NCBI GenBank assembly: GCA_029256185.1
Contig: JAQSYI010000001.1
Span: forward strand, 62,001-126,000
Length of the DNA stretch: 64,000 nucleotides
Source of the DNA: Paenibacillaceae bacterium
GTDB lineage: Bacteria; Bacillota; Bacilli; Paenibacillales; NBRC-103111
Reading direction: 5' to 3'
Shown here: positions 49,997-59,972 of the stretch, piece after piece
Layout of the letters: each line of letters starts with the position of its first letter
How positions within the stretch are numbered: the first letter of the stretch is position 1
Program-made: the position numbers and the translations under genes
Notes under the pieces: generated by a model
Database searches by the model: none
Told to the model about the DNA's origin: nothing
Seen by the model: only the letters and a program-made list of their open reading frames with translations

Positions 49997-52273
49997 ATGA
50001 AGAAACCATTTCTCCGTAAATTAGTGGCGGCTTATATCATGATTGCGCTCCTGTATACCTTTATTGCCGGAGGCGTACATCTGTACAATGGTTACCGTAC
50101 GATGGAGATCCAACTGCAGGATCAGCGCGCAGCATTTGTAAAGCAGACCCAAACCAGATTGGATATGAAGCTAAGTGTGGCTTTCAATTACGTCAACCAA
50201 TTGCGGGGGAAACAAGACGTGCTGGATTATGCCAGAGCGCCCACCAGCAACAACTATGCGTTGACGCAGGTGTTCAAAGAACTGAGCGGCAATATGAATG
50301 CGTTTACAAATTTGGAATATCAGATTGATCTGGTTGCACTCCATGATTCAACAGTCATTACGCCGTTCAGCACCATGAGTCGTCCCCACTACTATGAATA
50401 TATGGGACTGGGGCCGGAGGTCGTTAACCGGCTGGAGGAATATGAGTCGAACGGACAGTGGTCCAAGCTTCATCTGGTCACTTCCGCTTCCGCGGCAAAG
50501 CTCGGGGACAGGATCATCTTCGCCAGGAAAGAAACGCTTAACGGCGGCGCTGAGGCGATGTTCTTCATTTCCTTCCATAAGGAAACGTTCCTGCCGTCGC
50601 TTAAGGGCTCGGGTGGGGAAGACTTCGGCATCTTGTTCTCCGATGAAATCTGGGTCGATGGTGCAAATGCGGAAGACCGCCCCGCCGCCGCAGCAATCTT
50701 ATCCGCCGCCGGCGGGGATTCCGCTGGGGATTCCGCCGGGGACACAGGCTACAGCGTGTTCAAGCTGGATGGAAAGGTTGTCCATGTAGCCAACGCGGCT
50801 GTCCTCAATAATTTGAAGTATGTTTACTTTACGCCGGAGACTTCGTTTGGCGCAAGCCTGTGGACGCTTCTCCGGGATTCATCCTTGGTCTATACGGTTA
50901 TGGCCCTTATGGGTATTGCTCTGGCGTTTTTTCTGGCCAACCGAATGTACCGGCCGGTGCGGAACATCATCGGTATTTTCAAGGATTATAACGATCTGAA
51001 GGAGACAGATGAATTTTCCTTTATACAGGAGACGGCCAGTACGATTCGGGAAATCAACCTTGGCCTGCGGGAAACCATCAGCAACAACAGGCTTTCGCTC
51101 AAAAGCAAGTTTCTGCGTGACCTGCTTCTCGGCATGCTGAACAACGAGCAGGCGATGCAGGGGGTGGACCGGTACGGGCTGGAATGGGTCCGCCGGGAAA
51201 CGACCGTCATTCTCTTCGATTTCCCGGATGAACAGGGGTGGGAGGATGAATATTCCTCAGAGGCTATCCTGCATATCCGATCGCAGACCATGGGGATTAT
51301 CCGGGAGCATATTATGGAGTTCGGACGATGTGAAAGTGTGGAGTTGGATTATTCCCGGTACGCTATCCTAATCCCGGAGGTCCGCGTGCACCGGATTAAG
51401 CAGATGACCGTGGGAGCCGTGGCCAGTGTGGAGGCTTCCTTCGGCATTCATATCACGGCGGCGGTGGGGCCTCCTGCTCTGCAGTTCCTCCAGCTGAAGG
51501 AAGCCTGCCAGCTTGCGGGAAGGCTCCTGGAGCAGCGCCTTACACTGCATAAGCAGTCTGTGCTAACCTACGAGGATCTGGCCCCCTTACAGAACCTGAA
51601 CTACTACTATCCGCTGGACATGGAGCGGGAGCTCATTATTCGTGTGCTTCAGGGGAAGGGGGATCAGGCGGAGGAACTGCTGGATCATATCCTGGATGAA
51701 AATATGGGGAAGGGGAAGCTCGGTGAGGGGACGCTGCAGTTTTTCTTGTACGCCTGCATAACTACCATCAACCGGATCTTGCAGCATATGAGCAAAACGG
51801 AGGCGGATATCTTCCCTGAAGGGAGATCCGTCTATGACACCCTGTGGTCAAGCCGGTCGGAGGAGCAAATCCGGGAGCGGCTCCATCTGCTGCTCCGTCG
51901 TCTTATCCAGGTGACAGAGGAGAAGAACCAGGAGCTGGACCATTCCATTGTCCACCAGATGATCGATTATATGCATACCCATTACCACCAGGATATTGCG
52001 CTGGCAGACCTTGCGAAGCATTTCAACCTGTCCTCCAACTACATCAGCTACTTGATCAAGGAGCACATCGGCGACAACTTCAAGGACTACCTGAATGAAT
52101 ACAGAGTGAAGCAGGCCAAGCGGATCATCAATGATAATCCATCCGTCAAGGTGAATGATCTGGCCGGGATGGTAGGATGCAACAATGCCAATACCTTTAT
52201 CCGCATCTTCAAGAAATACGAAGGCCTTTCACCGGGACAATATATGAAGCAGCAGACTAACGGACACGCTTAA
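49997..52273 (+). CDS. Membrane-bound AraC-family regulator
   Basis: This 758-residue one-component regulator has a transmembrane helix at about residues 8-28, an extracellular sensor domain to about 285, a second helix (LVYTVMALMGIALAFFLAN near 300), a cytosolic linker and a C-terminal AraC DNA-binding domain at about 655-750 (IALADLAKHFNLSSNYISY, then LAGMVGCNNANTFIRIFKKY). It joins the sensor and regulator roles of YesM and YesN in one chain. A short GDSAGDSAGD repeat lies in the sensor part. AAGGAGG is 5 bases before the ATG. It precedes the importer genes it probably controls. Confidence 0.92.
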   Translation: MKKPFLRKLVAAYIMIALLYTFIAGGVHLYNGYRTMEIQLQDQRAAFVKQTQTRLDMKLSVAFNYVNQLRGKQDVLDYARAPTSNNYALTQVFKELSGNMNAFTNLEYQIDLVALHDSTVITPFSTMSRPHYYEYMGLGPEVVNRLEEYESNGQWSKLHLVTSASAAKLGDRIIFARKETLNGGAEAMFFISFHKETFLPSLKGSGGEDFGILFSDEIWVDGANAEDRPAAAAILSAAGGDSAGDSAGDTGYSVFKLDGKVVHVANAAVLNNLKYVYFTPETSFGASLWTLLRDSSLVYTVMALMGIALAFFLANRMYRPVRNIIGIFKDYNDLKETDEFSFIQETASTIREINLGLRETISNNRLSLKSKFLRDLLLGMLNNEQAMQGVDRYGLEWVRRETTVILFDFPDEQGWEDEYSSEAILHIRSQTMGIIREHIMEFGRCESVELDYSRYAILIPEVRVHRIKQMTVGAVASVEASFGIHITAAVGPPALQFLQLKEACQLAGRLLEQRLTLHKQSVLTYEDLAPLQNLNYYYPLDMERELIIRVLQGKGDQAEELLDHILDENMGKGKLGEGTLQFFLYACITTINRILQHMSKTEADIFPEGRSVYDTLWSSRSEEQIRERLHLLLRRLIQVTEEKNQELDHSIVHQMIDYMHTHYHQDIALADLAKHFNLSSNYISYLIKEHIGDNFKDYLNEYRVKQAKRIINDNPSVKVNDLAGMVGCNNANTFIRIFKKYEGLSPGQYMKQQTNGHA

Positions 52274-52284
52274 GGCGTGTCTTT
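52263..52284 (+). terminator. Hairpin overlapping the regulator stop codon
   Basis: GACACGC-TTAAG-GCGTGTC is followed by TTTG. The stop codon lies in the loop. The T tract is short, so termination may be partial. Confidence 0.6.
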
Positions 52285-52297
52285 GCATATTCGCAGA

Positions 52298-52311
52298 AGT
52301 AAACGCTTTCA
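52298..52311. promoter_or_regulatory. cre-like site (CcpA)
   Basis: AGTAAACGCTTTCA matches the consensus TGWAANCGNTNWCA at 13 of 14 positions. It lies in the gap before the ABC operon and suggests catabolite repression. Confidence 0.6.
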
Positions 52312-52429
52312 AAATCTGCGGGATATCGTTGTTTTTATGTATTTCCGGCAGATCGATAATTATGGGAAGGATTGTAGATAATGATGATTTACGTTCCGGT
52401 GGTACGCTGCTAGGATAAAGGCACAAGAT

Positions 52430-52443
52430 AAAAAGCGCTTTCA
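52430..52443. promoter_or_regulatory. Second cre-like site
   Basis: AAAAAGCGCTTTCA matches the cre consensus at 12 of 14 positions. It lies 48 bases before the first permease start, probably near the transcription start. Confidence 0.55.
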
Positions 52444-52490
52444 AACCACCATAAAATCAAGCGCAACCTCGAAGGAAAGGGAGAGAGAGT

Positions 52491-53447
52491 ATGGAGTTAA
52501 AGCTGAAGAGCCGGGGAGGCGGGGAACAGATCCGGTTGGAGCTGCAGGGGATCGCCGGCAGATTATCAAGGGATCGGTTCTTCTATTTATTGCTGATTCC
52601 CTTTATCGCCTGGTACATCGTATTCGCCTATAAACCCATGTACGGGCTGCAGATTGCCTTTAAGGATTTCAGTGTATTCAAAGGAATAGCTGACAGCCCT
52701 TGGATAGGATTCGACCATTTCGTCAAATTCTTTCAAGGCCCGTATTTTTGGCGCACAATCAAGAATACGCTGATGATCAGCCTGCTCAGTATTGTATGGG
52801 GGTTTCCGGCACCCATTATTCTGGCGCTGCTGTTGAATGAGGTCCGCAATGCTTTTTTCAAGAAGACGGTGCAAACCCTTACCTATTTGCCTCATTTCAT
52901 CTCTGTAGTGGTCGTGGCGGGCATCGTCACCAACTTCCTTGCTCCGAGCAACGGGCTGGTGAATATTCTGCTGGAAAAGCTGCACATGGAGAAAATCTAT
53001 TTCCTAACGGTGCCGGAGTATTTTCGGACCATATTTATTTCCATGAACATATGGAAGGAAACAGGATTTGGCGCAATACTGTATATTGCCGCCCTCTCCG
53101 GCATCAATCAAGAGTTGTACGAAGCCGCAGTCATCGACGGAGCCAGCAAATGGAAACAAATCTGGCATGTCACCCTACCGGGAATACTGCCGACGATTAT
53201 GATTATGCTCATTCTGCGCATTGGTCATATTCTGGATGTAGGCTATGAGGCGATCATTCTGTTGTACCAGCCTGCCACTTATGAAACCGCCGATGTCATC
53301 AGCACCTATATGTACCGCAGCGGCATACGGGAAGGCAACTATGATCTGACAACGGCAGTGGGGCTGTTCAACTCCGCCATCGGATTGCTGATGGTCATCG
53401 TGGCCAACAAATTGAGCAAGAAGTACACGGAGAGCGGTCTGTGGTAA
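52491..53447 (+). CDS. Carbohydrate ABC transporter permease, LplB type
   Basis: This is the first permease of the second importer (318 residues), with six helices and the EAA motif ELYEAAVIDGASKWKQIWHV. AAGGAAAGGGAG precedes the ATG. The cre-like sites upstream point to glucose repression. The next permease follows after 49 bases. It is a paralogue of the permease at 30186. Confidence 0.93.
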   Translation: MELKLKSRGGGEQIRLELQGIAGRLSRDRFFYLLLIPFIAWYIVFAYKPMYGLQIAFKDFSVFKGIADSPWIGFDHFVKFFQGPYFWRTIKNTLMISLLSIVWGFPAPIILALLLNEVRNAFFKKTVQTLTYLPHFISVVVVAGIVTNFLAPSNGLVNILLEKLHMEKIYFLTVPEYFRTIFISMNIWKETGFGAILYIAALSGINQELYEAAVIDGASKWKQIWHVTLPGILPTIMIMLILRIGHILDVGYEAIILLYQPATYETADVISTYMYRSGIREGNYDLTTAVGLFNSAIGLLMVIVANKLSKKYTESGLW

Positions 53448-53496
53448 AGAGGCGGGATAGATGTGCAGCAGGAAACTGCCCAAGGAGTGATTATTG

Positions 53497-54366
53497 ATGA
53501 AACAAACAAGAGGGGAGAAAGCTTTCTCCATATTGAACCATATCTGTTTGACCATGCTGTCCTTTGCCACGCTGTATCCTTTCCTGTACGTGCTGTCGGC
53601 TTCCATCAGCTCCGGCCATGCGGTAATTACCGGTACGGTGATATTGTGGCCCGTCGATTTTACTCTGGAGGCATATGTCCAGGTATTCAAGGAGGATGCC
53701 ATCTGGCTGGCTTATGCCAATACCATTTTCTATACCGTGGCGGGGACGGTCATCAATGTGTTCTTTACCGTTATAGGCGCGTATCCCCTGTCCAAGAAAC
53801 GTCTGATGGGCCGCGAGGCCATTGGTTTTTTCATTGCCTTCACCATGCTGTTCAATGCCGGGATGATCCCATTCTATCTTAACCTGCGGGAGATGGGTCT
53901 GCTGGATACCCGGATTGCGATTTTGTTCGCCTTCGCCATTACCACCTTCAATGTCATTATATTGCGAAGCTTCTTCCAGTCTATTCCCGAGGAGATAGAA
54001 GAAGCAGCCAAGGTGGATGGGGCCAGCGATTTTCGGGTATTGTGGAACATCGTCCTGCCCCTCTCCAAGCCTTCCCTTGCCGCCATCTCCCTGTTCTATG
54101 CAGTCGCCAGATGGAACGGTTATTTCTGGGCGATGATTATCCTTCAGGATGAGCGGAAGATTCCGCTGCAGGTGCTGCTGAACAAGCTGGTGGTAGAGAT
54201 GAAGCCAACGGCAGAGATGATCGGCGCCATGGATGCGGGGGTTTATTCGCAGGAAACGGTCATTTACGCGACTATCGTTGTGTCGGTCATTCCTATTGTG
54301 GCGGTATATCCCTTTATTCAGAAGTATTTTGTCAAAGGGGTCATGATCGGCTCCGTCAAGGGGTAG
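53497..54366 (+). CDS. Carbohydrate ABC transporter permease, LplC type
   Basis: This is the second permease (289 residues), with YPLSKKRLMGREA, the EAA motif EIEEAAKVDGASDFRVLWNI and the C-terminal FIQKYFVKGVMIGSVKG typical of LplC-like subunits. The ATG at 53497 has AAGGAG 9 bases upstream and is preferred over the TTG one codon earlier. It lies between the first permease and the binding protein, with no ATPase gene. Confidence 0.93.
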   Translation: MKQTRGEKAFSILNHICLTMLSFATLYPFLYVLSASISSGHAVITGTVILWPVDFTLEAYVQVFKEDAIWLAYANTIFYTVAGTVINVFFTVIGAYPLSKKRLMGREAIGFFIAFTMLFNAGMIPFYLNLREMGLLDTRIAILFAFAITTFNVIILRSFFQSIPEEIEEAAKVDGASDFRVLWNIVLPLSKPSLAAISLFYAVARWNGYFWAMIILQDERKIPLQVLLNKLVVEMKPTAEMIGAMDAGVYSQETVIYATIVVSVIPIVAVYPFIQKYFVKGVMIGSVKG

Positions 54367-54495
54367 ACATTCATTCGTTTCATCAAGACCCTGTACGGTA
54401 TTGACCGGAGCGTTCTGCCAATGCCAATACGGCAGGCTCACCTGCGGATTCCATACATGCTTGTGCAATTCATAATTCTAGGGAGGTTTACAGAA

Positions 54496-56097
54496 ATGAA
54501 AGTAAACAACAAGATGAAGGCGGCATTATGCGGAACTGTGGCTCTCTCCATGGCGGGCTTCATGCTGTCAGGCTGCGGCGGCAAGGATAAGACAGAATCA
54601 GCCGGTTCCAGCTCAGCGCCAGGCGTCACGGCATCCGCCCAAGCAGCGGGGCAGGGGGGCAAAGCCAGCGAATCGCCGGTTACTCTTTCCTTTCACATGT
54701 TCAGCAATCAGCCGTTTGACGATACCTGGGCTGTATTCGGGGAGGCGGCCAAACAGACCAATGTATCCTTGAATAGTGCTATTGCCAAAACGGTGACGGA
54801 TAAGGTTGAGGCCTTCAATCTGATGATGGCATCCGGCAATATCGCAGATATTGTGACCAGCACCAAGGCCAACATGGACAAGTTCGGTCAAGAGGGAGCC
54901 TTTGTTCCCCTGAATGATCTGATTGACAAGCATGCTCCCAATCTTAAGAAATTTCTGGATAGCCGTCCTGATGTCAAATCGGTGGCTACCGCCCCGGACG
55001 GCAAGATGTATTTCCTGCCCTTTGTTCCCGATGGAGAAGCGGCCACCGGCTGGTTTATCCGCCAGGATTGGCTGGACACGCTGGGACTGAAGGTGCCGAC
55101 CACTGTGGATGAATACTACAGCGTACTGAAGGCGTTCAAGGAGAAGGACCCCAACAAGAATAACAAGGCGGACGAGATTCCGTACTTTAACCGGGATGCA
55201 GCTGTATCTGTCTATGGCCTGCTGGCATTGTGGGGGGCGGACCGGGATTTCTTCCTGAAGGACGGCAAGATTGCCTATGGCCCACTGGAGCCGGAGTACA
55301 AGAAAGGAATTTCCTCGGTTGCGCAATGGTATAAGGAAGGGCTGATCGACCGGGAGATTTTCACCCGCGGCGGCAAGGCCCGGGATATTCTGCTGGGCGA
55401 CAACACCGGCGGTTCTACCCGCGACTGGTTCGCCAGCACAGCAGGCTATAACGTTTCCCTGAAGGATAAGGTGCCAGGCATCAACTTTGTGCCCATCAAG
55501 CCGCCCGCGGACATTAACGGCAAGGTGGTGGAATACACGGCAAGAGCGACTGTTTCCACCAACGGCTGGGGGATCTCCAAAAGCAACAAGCACCAGGTGG
55601 AAACCATCAAGTATTTCGATTTCTGGTTCACGGAAGCGGGGAGAAGGCTTGCCAACTTTGGCGTTGAAGGCTTAACCTATAACATGGTTGACGGAAAGCC
55701 CAAATTTACCGCTGAGATCCTGAACAGCGGAGCCGTTACACAAACCCTGTGGAAATATGGCGTCAATGTTGAATTCGGCAGCTATCACCAGGATTTCGAG
55801 TATGAACGCCAATACTTGAACCCGACTGCGGCTAAAGGAATGTCCGAATATATCGACAACAAGTATCCCCGTCCTCAGATTCCGGCATTGGCCTATACGA
55901 AGGAGGAAGAGGCAAGGATCAAGAGTCTGGAGACCAACATCCTGACTTACGTTAACGAAACCACCCAGAAATGGGTGCTGGGCGCAGAAGCGGTGGAGGG
56001 GAAATTCGATGCCTTCGTGGCTCAGCTGAAAACCATGGGCATAGAGGAGGTGCTGAAGATCAAAAATGATGCGTATGCCCGGTATTTGAAGCAATAG
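54496..56097 (+). CDS. Extracellular solute-binding lipoprotein
   Basis: This is the binding subunit of the second importer (533 residues), with a signal peptide and lipobox FMLSGC followed by a Ser/Ala/Gly-rich linker. GFxIRQDWLDTLGLKVPTT-like and ADEIPYFNRD segments are typical of LplA-like family 1 proteins. GGGAGG precedes the ATG at 54496. Its neighbour is a heparinase-like protein, so an acidic oligosaccharide is a reasonable ligand by inference. Confidence 0.92.
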   Translation: MKVNNKMKAALCGTVALSMAGFMLSGCGGKDKTESAGSSSAPGVTASAQAAGQGGKASESPVTLSFHMFSNQPFDDTWAVFGEAAKQTNVSLNSAIAKTVTDKVEAFNLMMASGNIADIVTSTKANMDKFGQEGAFVPLNDLIDKHAPNLKKFLDSRPDVKSVATAPDGKMYFLPFVPDGEAATGWFIRQDWLDTLGLKVPTTVDEYYSVLKAFKEKDPNKNNKADEIPYFNRDAAVSVYGLLALWGADRDFFLKDGKIAYGPLEPEYKKGISSVAQWYKEGLIDREIFTRGGKARDILLGDNTGGSTRDWFASTAGYNVSLKDKVPGINFVPIKPPADINGKVVEYTARATVSTNGWGISKSNKHQVETIKYFDFWFTEAGRRLANFGVEGLTYNMVDGKPKFTAEILNSGAVTQTLWKYGVNVEFGSYHQDFEYERQYLNPTAAKGMSEYIDNKYPRPQIPALAYTKEEEARIKSLETNILTYVNETTQKWVLGAEAVEGKFDAFVAQLKTMGIEEVLKIKNDAYARYLKQ

Positions 56098-56120
56098 CTC
56101 AGGCATACGGAACCGGACAG

Positions 56121-56146
56121 ACCGGGGATAAGATGATGTCCCCGGT
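56121..56146 (+). other. Hairpin after the second binding-protein gene
   Basis: ACCGGGG, 12 bases, CCCCGGT, without a T tract. As at 33852-33902, this is a non-terminator hairpin following a binding-protein gene and may protect its mRNA. Confidence 0.5.
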
Positions 56147-56213
56147 TGGCCCGATACAGGTGCGGCTTCACGAAGAAGCTCAGGATGTTCAGATCTAACA
56201 GGGGGGATAAATA

Positions 56214-59200
56214 ATGGGCAAGCTGAAAAAGCTGATTTCTATATGGACTTTACTTGCGCTCATGGCAGGCTTTCTGGTCATTTCCGCACACGCTGAAGAA
56301 CAGATGCTTGTAAATGATGATTTCTCCAGCTACACGATTGACGCTCCGTTTGCCGTTGTGACCGGAAAGTGGAGAAAGGTCAATCGCAAAACCAACAGCG
56401 TCATCACAACCGTGAATGTTGCGGAAGAAGGACAGCCCCTTAACAAAGCTCTGCTGATATCGGCGGCATCGGGCGAAAATCCATATATAACAGGAGGTAA
56501 ATACGAATATACCGGCAAGCGCGCCGTCATTCAATTCAAGGCAAAGATTGAGGGAGAAGGGGGCTTTTATTTAACGACGAGGCATGACGAAACACATATT
56601 CTGGCGCTGAAATTTAGGGCGATGGGAACCGGCAACAAGATTGGCGTCCATTTCTTCGACAACGCCACAGGCTCGCAAAACGTGGCGGCTTATAAAACCG
56701 GCTGGTATAACGTTGTTATGGTTGTGGACACAAGCGTAGCAGATGACCCGCGGGTTGATCTGACTCTGGACGGCGTTAAGATCAAAGAGAACGAGCCGGT
56801 TGCGGCGCTGAAGAATGTGAGCTTGCTCGAAGGCGTCAAAATCGATACTTATAACGGCGGCAAAGTTTATATGGATGACTTCAGCATCTCCGTTCCGGCA
56901 GAGGGTCAAACCATACCGGCTGATGATGAAGATGACGGGCGGACAATGCCCGTTGAAGTGGACTTGGACGATTATCCTCCCCATGCTATGGTTACTCCTC
57001 CCCTGGAGCACCCGAGGCTATTCATCACCCAAGCTGTTGCCGAGGAAATCAGGGGGAATTTGAGCCACCCTGAGATGCGTGACGTATGGCAAAGAATCGT
57101 AACTGTAAGCGGCCTCAATCACGATGGCATTATGGATCAAACGTTGTCGAGAAATTACAATGCAACCGTTAGAAAGGCCATTGAAGCTAATGCCATGCGC
57201 TATGCTTTGGAGGGCGACCAAGCAAGCGGCGGCAAAGCGGTGCAGATGATGAAGAATATGCTTAAGACCGTGACCTTCGGCAATGTATCCGACGTGACGA
57301 GGGACAAGGGGCAGGTGCTGCTGACAGCTGGTATTGTCTATGACTGGTGCTATGACTTGATCGCCCCCGCTGAAAAAACGGAATGGGTTGCTTTGATTGA
57401 GGCATTGGCCAGTGACATGGAGATCGGCTATCCGCCAAGGGAATTAAGCGTCCTGGTCGGCCATTCAAGCGAGGCTCAGCTTCTCCGTGACCAGCTTGGA
57501 GCGGGGGTTGCCATCTATGATGAGAAGCCTGATATGTACAACAGCGCAGCTGGACGAATTCTGTCCGAGTATGTGCCGGCAAGGAATTTCTGGTATCAAT
57601 CCAACATGTATCATCAGGGCACATCTTACGGTACATACAGATTCCAATGGGATCTGTTCGCAACCTTCATTTTTGACAGGATGGGCTTTGGAAATGTATT
57701 TTCCGATGAGCAGGGGTTGACGCCTTACAGATGGTTGTATTCCAGAAGACCCGACGGACAACTGCTTCGCGACGGTGATGCATCTCTGCCTTCCAAGCAT
57801 CTTGCAGGCAGCTACTTTAATTATACAACCACAAGCCTGCTGGCGGCGGGATACTACAAAGACCCGGTGCTAAAGGCGGAATTCCTGACTCAGTATTCAA
57901 ACAATCCTTGGGATACAGAAGACATTTTCTATATCCTGTTTAACGATCCCACGGTCAGGCCTGCTTCACAAGAAACCTTGCCGCTGACCAAATATTTTCC
58001 TTCGCCCGGCGGGGCAATGGTTGCAAGGACAGGATGGGAGTTGGGGAAGGATTCCAACGACGTTGTAGTGGAGATGAAGGTTTCTGAATTTGCTTATAAC
58101 AATCATCAGCACTTGGACGCCGGCAGCTTCCAGATCTATTATAAAGGGGCATTGGCCATCGATTCGGGCCTCTATCAGGGAACGAACGCCGGTTATGGCA
58201 AGCCTCATGATATTAATTATCAGAAGCGCACAATTGCGCATAATAGTATGCTTGTACAAGATCCCGGCGAAAAGTTTTATTACGGCAGCACAGAGGTCGC
58301 CAACGACGGCGGCCAGCGGTGGCCGTTAAATGCGAAAGAGCCGTTTGATTTGGAAGAGCTGATTACAAAAGGCGTGGAAACCAATACAGCTGCAGTGACG
58401 GCTTCTGATTACGGGCCTGATCCGGTAAAGCCTGTCTACAGCTATCTAAAGGGCAATCTAACCAATGCGTATTCCGATAAAATAAGCAAGTACAGCCGTT
58501 CCTTCGTGTTTTTGAATCTGGAGGATGAGAACATCCCGGCCGCATTGATTGTTTATGACGATATCACATCATCGGACAAGGAGTTCAAGAAAACCTGGCT
58601 GCTGCACAGCATGGAAATGCCGGAAACAGCAGGCTCCCGGATTGTTGTGTCAAGAACGGCAAACGGCTATAACGGTAAATTAGTGGATGATGTGCTGCTT
58701 CCTGAAGAAGCGAATATCCACAAGGTCGGCGGTCCAGGCGAGGAATTCCTGGTTAACGGAGTCAATTATCCCGTATCGCCCAATTCGGAGCATAACAGCG
58801 ATGAGATCGGCTCGTGGCGTGTGGAGGTGTCACCGAAGGAAAAAGCGGCCAGCGATGTTTTTCTGAATGTCATGCAGGTGATGGACGGGGATTATTCGGG
58901 TCAGCCCTTGAACAGCGTAACGGTATCGACATACCAATTTAACGGCGTGAAGATAGGGGCAAAGGTCGTTCTTTTCGCCAAAGGGAGCAACAAAGTCAGC
59001 GATGCCTTCCAGTTAGGATTGGAGGGTTCGGAGGAGCAGTTGGCCTTCATCATAACGGATGTGGCCGCCGGAGTTTGGAGGGTGACGGGACAGGGCTTTT
59101 CACAGGATATCCCTGTTTCAAGCCAGGCGGGAGTGCTGTATGTTGAAGCTCCCCCCGGAGATTATTCATTCGTCAAAATCAGCGATGAAGCGCCAGGTGC

Positions 59201-59972
59201 CGGCGGCAATCCGCCTATACCGCAGAAACAACTGGGAATAAGGCTGAAGTATGGCGTTGAATTTATAAACGCTGATCCTGTTATGGTAGGCGGAGAAGTC
59301 CTGATTCCCCTGAGGGCTGTGGCGGAGAAGCTCGGCATGAATGTCACTTATAATGAGATTGACCAATCCGTAGCATTGCAAAAAGATGAAGTGACTATCT
59401 GGATGCAGGTCAATAATCCTGTGGCGGTTGTTAACGGGGAGCAGCATCAGATGGAGGTGCCGGCGCAGGTCGTATCGGAGACGGTGTATGCTCCCGTTCG
59501 ATTGGTGTCGGAGGCATTGGGCGCCTACGTGGAATGGGACGAGAATGCGAGCATTATGCTAATCACACCGGATTTCACGGCGGAGGGAAAAACAAACGGC
59601 GTTGTCTCATGGAGTTTAGACGATGGCAATGAGGGAATTAATGCAGTTGACGGCCGGCTTGACACCAGGTGGTCTGCCGAAGGGGATGGACAATGGCTTC
59701 AATTTGATCTGGGTGAAAGGAAGCTGTTCGATCAGGTCGGCATAGCGTGGTATAAGGCAACAGAAAGGACGTCCAGATTCAGTCTGTATATCTCCGATGA
59801 TGCCCTGACCTGGCATAAAATTCATACCGGAGAAAGCACAGGGCTGACATCCGGTGTGGAGAATGTAGACTTTGACCCCGTTCAAGCCCGGTACTTAAGG
59901 ATTGTTGGTCATGGCAACAGCGCCAACTGGTGGAACAGTATCGCGGAGGTTGAACTGCCGTCCGATACTTAA
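56214..59972 (+). CDS. Secreted heparinase II/III-like protein with surface-binding modules
   Basis: This 1252-residue exported protein has a signal peptide at 1-27 (ending SAHAEE), a beta-jelly-roll module (about 35-230), an alpha/alpha-toroid catalytic region (about 265-560, with NFWYQSNMYHQGTSYG), a heparinase II/III-type beta domain (NNHQHLDAGSFQIYYKG near 625, then TIAHNSMLVQD), a copper-amine-oxidase-N-like module (about 1010-1125, VLIPLRAVAEKLGMN and APVRLVSEALGA) and a C-terminal F5/8-type carbohydrate-binding domain (about 1130-1248, RWSAEGDGQWLQFDLGE). It probably cleaves a uronic-acid polysaccharide outside the cell. The actual polymer is unknown. It closes the second carbohydrate operon. 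Confidence 0.9.
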   Translation: MGKLKKLISIWTLLALMAGFLVISAHAEEQMLVNDDFSSYTIDAPFAVVTGKWRKVNRKTNSVITTVNVAEEGQPLNKALLISAASGENPYITGGKYEYTGKRAVIQFKAKIEGEGGFYLTTRHDETHILALKFRAMGTGNKIGVHFFDNATGSQNVAAYKTGWYNVVMVVDTSVADDPRVDLTLDGVKIKENEPVAALKNVSLLEGVKIDTYNGGKVYMDDFSISVPAEGQTIPADDEDDGRTMPVEVDLDDYPPHAMVTPPLEHPRLFITQAVAEEIRGNLSHPEMRDVWQRIVTVSGLNHDGIMDQTLSRNYNATVRKAIEANAMRYALEGDQASGGKAVQMMKNMLKTVTFGNVSDVTRDKGQVLLTAGIVYDWCYDLIAPAEKTEWVALIEALASDMEIGYPPRELSVLVGHSSEAQLLRDQLGAGVAIYDEKPDMYNSAAGRILSEYVPARNFWYQSNMYHQGTSYGTYRFQWDLFATFIFDRMGFGNVFSDEQGLTPYRWLYSRRPDGQLLRDGDASLPSKHLAGSYFNYTTTSLLAAGYYKDPVLKAEFLTQYSNNPWDTEDIFYILFNDPTVRPASQETLPLTKYFPSPGGAMVARTGWELGKDSNDVVVEMKVSEFAYNNHQHLDAGSFQIYYKGALAIDSGLYQGTNAGYGKPHDINYQKRTIAHNSMLVQDPGEKFYYGSTEVANDGGQRWPLNAKEPFDLEELITKGVETNTAAVTASDYGPDPVKPVYSYLKGNLTNAYSDKISKYSRSFVFLNLEDENIPAALIVYDDITSSDKEFKKTWLLHSMEMPETAGSRIVVSRTANGYNGKLVDDVLLPEEANIHKVGGPGEEFLVNGVNYPVSPNSEHNSDEIGSWRVEVSPKEKAASDVFLNVMQVMDGDYSGQPLNSVTVSTYQFNGVKIGAKVVLFAKGSNKVSDAFQLGLEGSEEQLAFIITDVAAGVWRVTGQGFSQDIPVSSQAGVLYVEAPPGDYSFVKISDEAPGAGGNPPIPQKQLGIRLKYGVEFINADPVMVGGEVLIPLRAVAEKLGMNVTYNEIDQSVALQKDEVTIWMQVNNPVAVVNGEQHQMEVPAQVVSETVYAPVRLVSEALGAYVEWDENASIMLITPDFTAEGKTNGVVSWSLDDGNEGINAVDGRLDTRWSAEGDGQWLQFDLGERKLFDQVGIAWYKATERTSRFSLYISDDALTWHKIHTGESTGLTSGVENVDFDPVQARYLRIVGHGNSANWWNSIAEVELPSDT

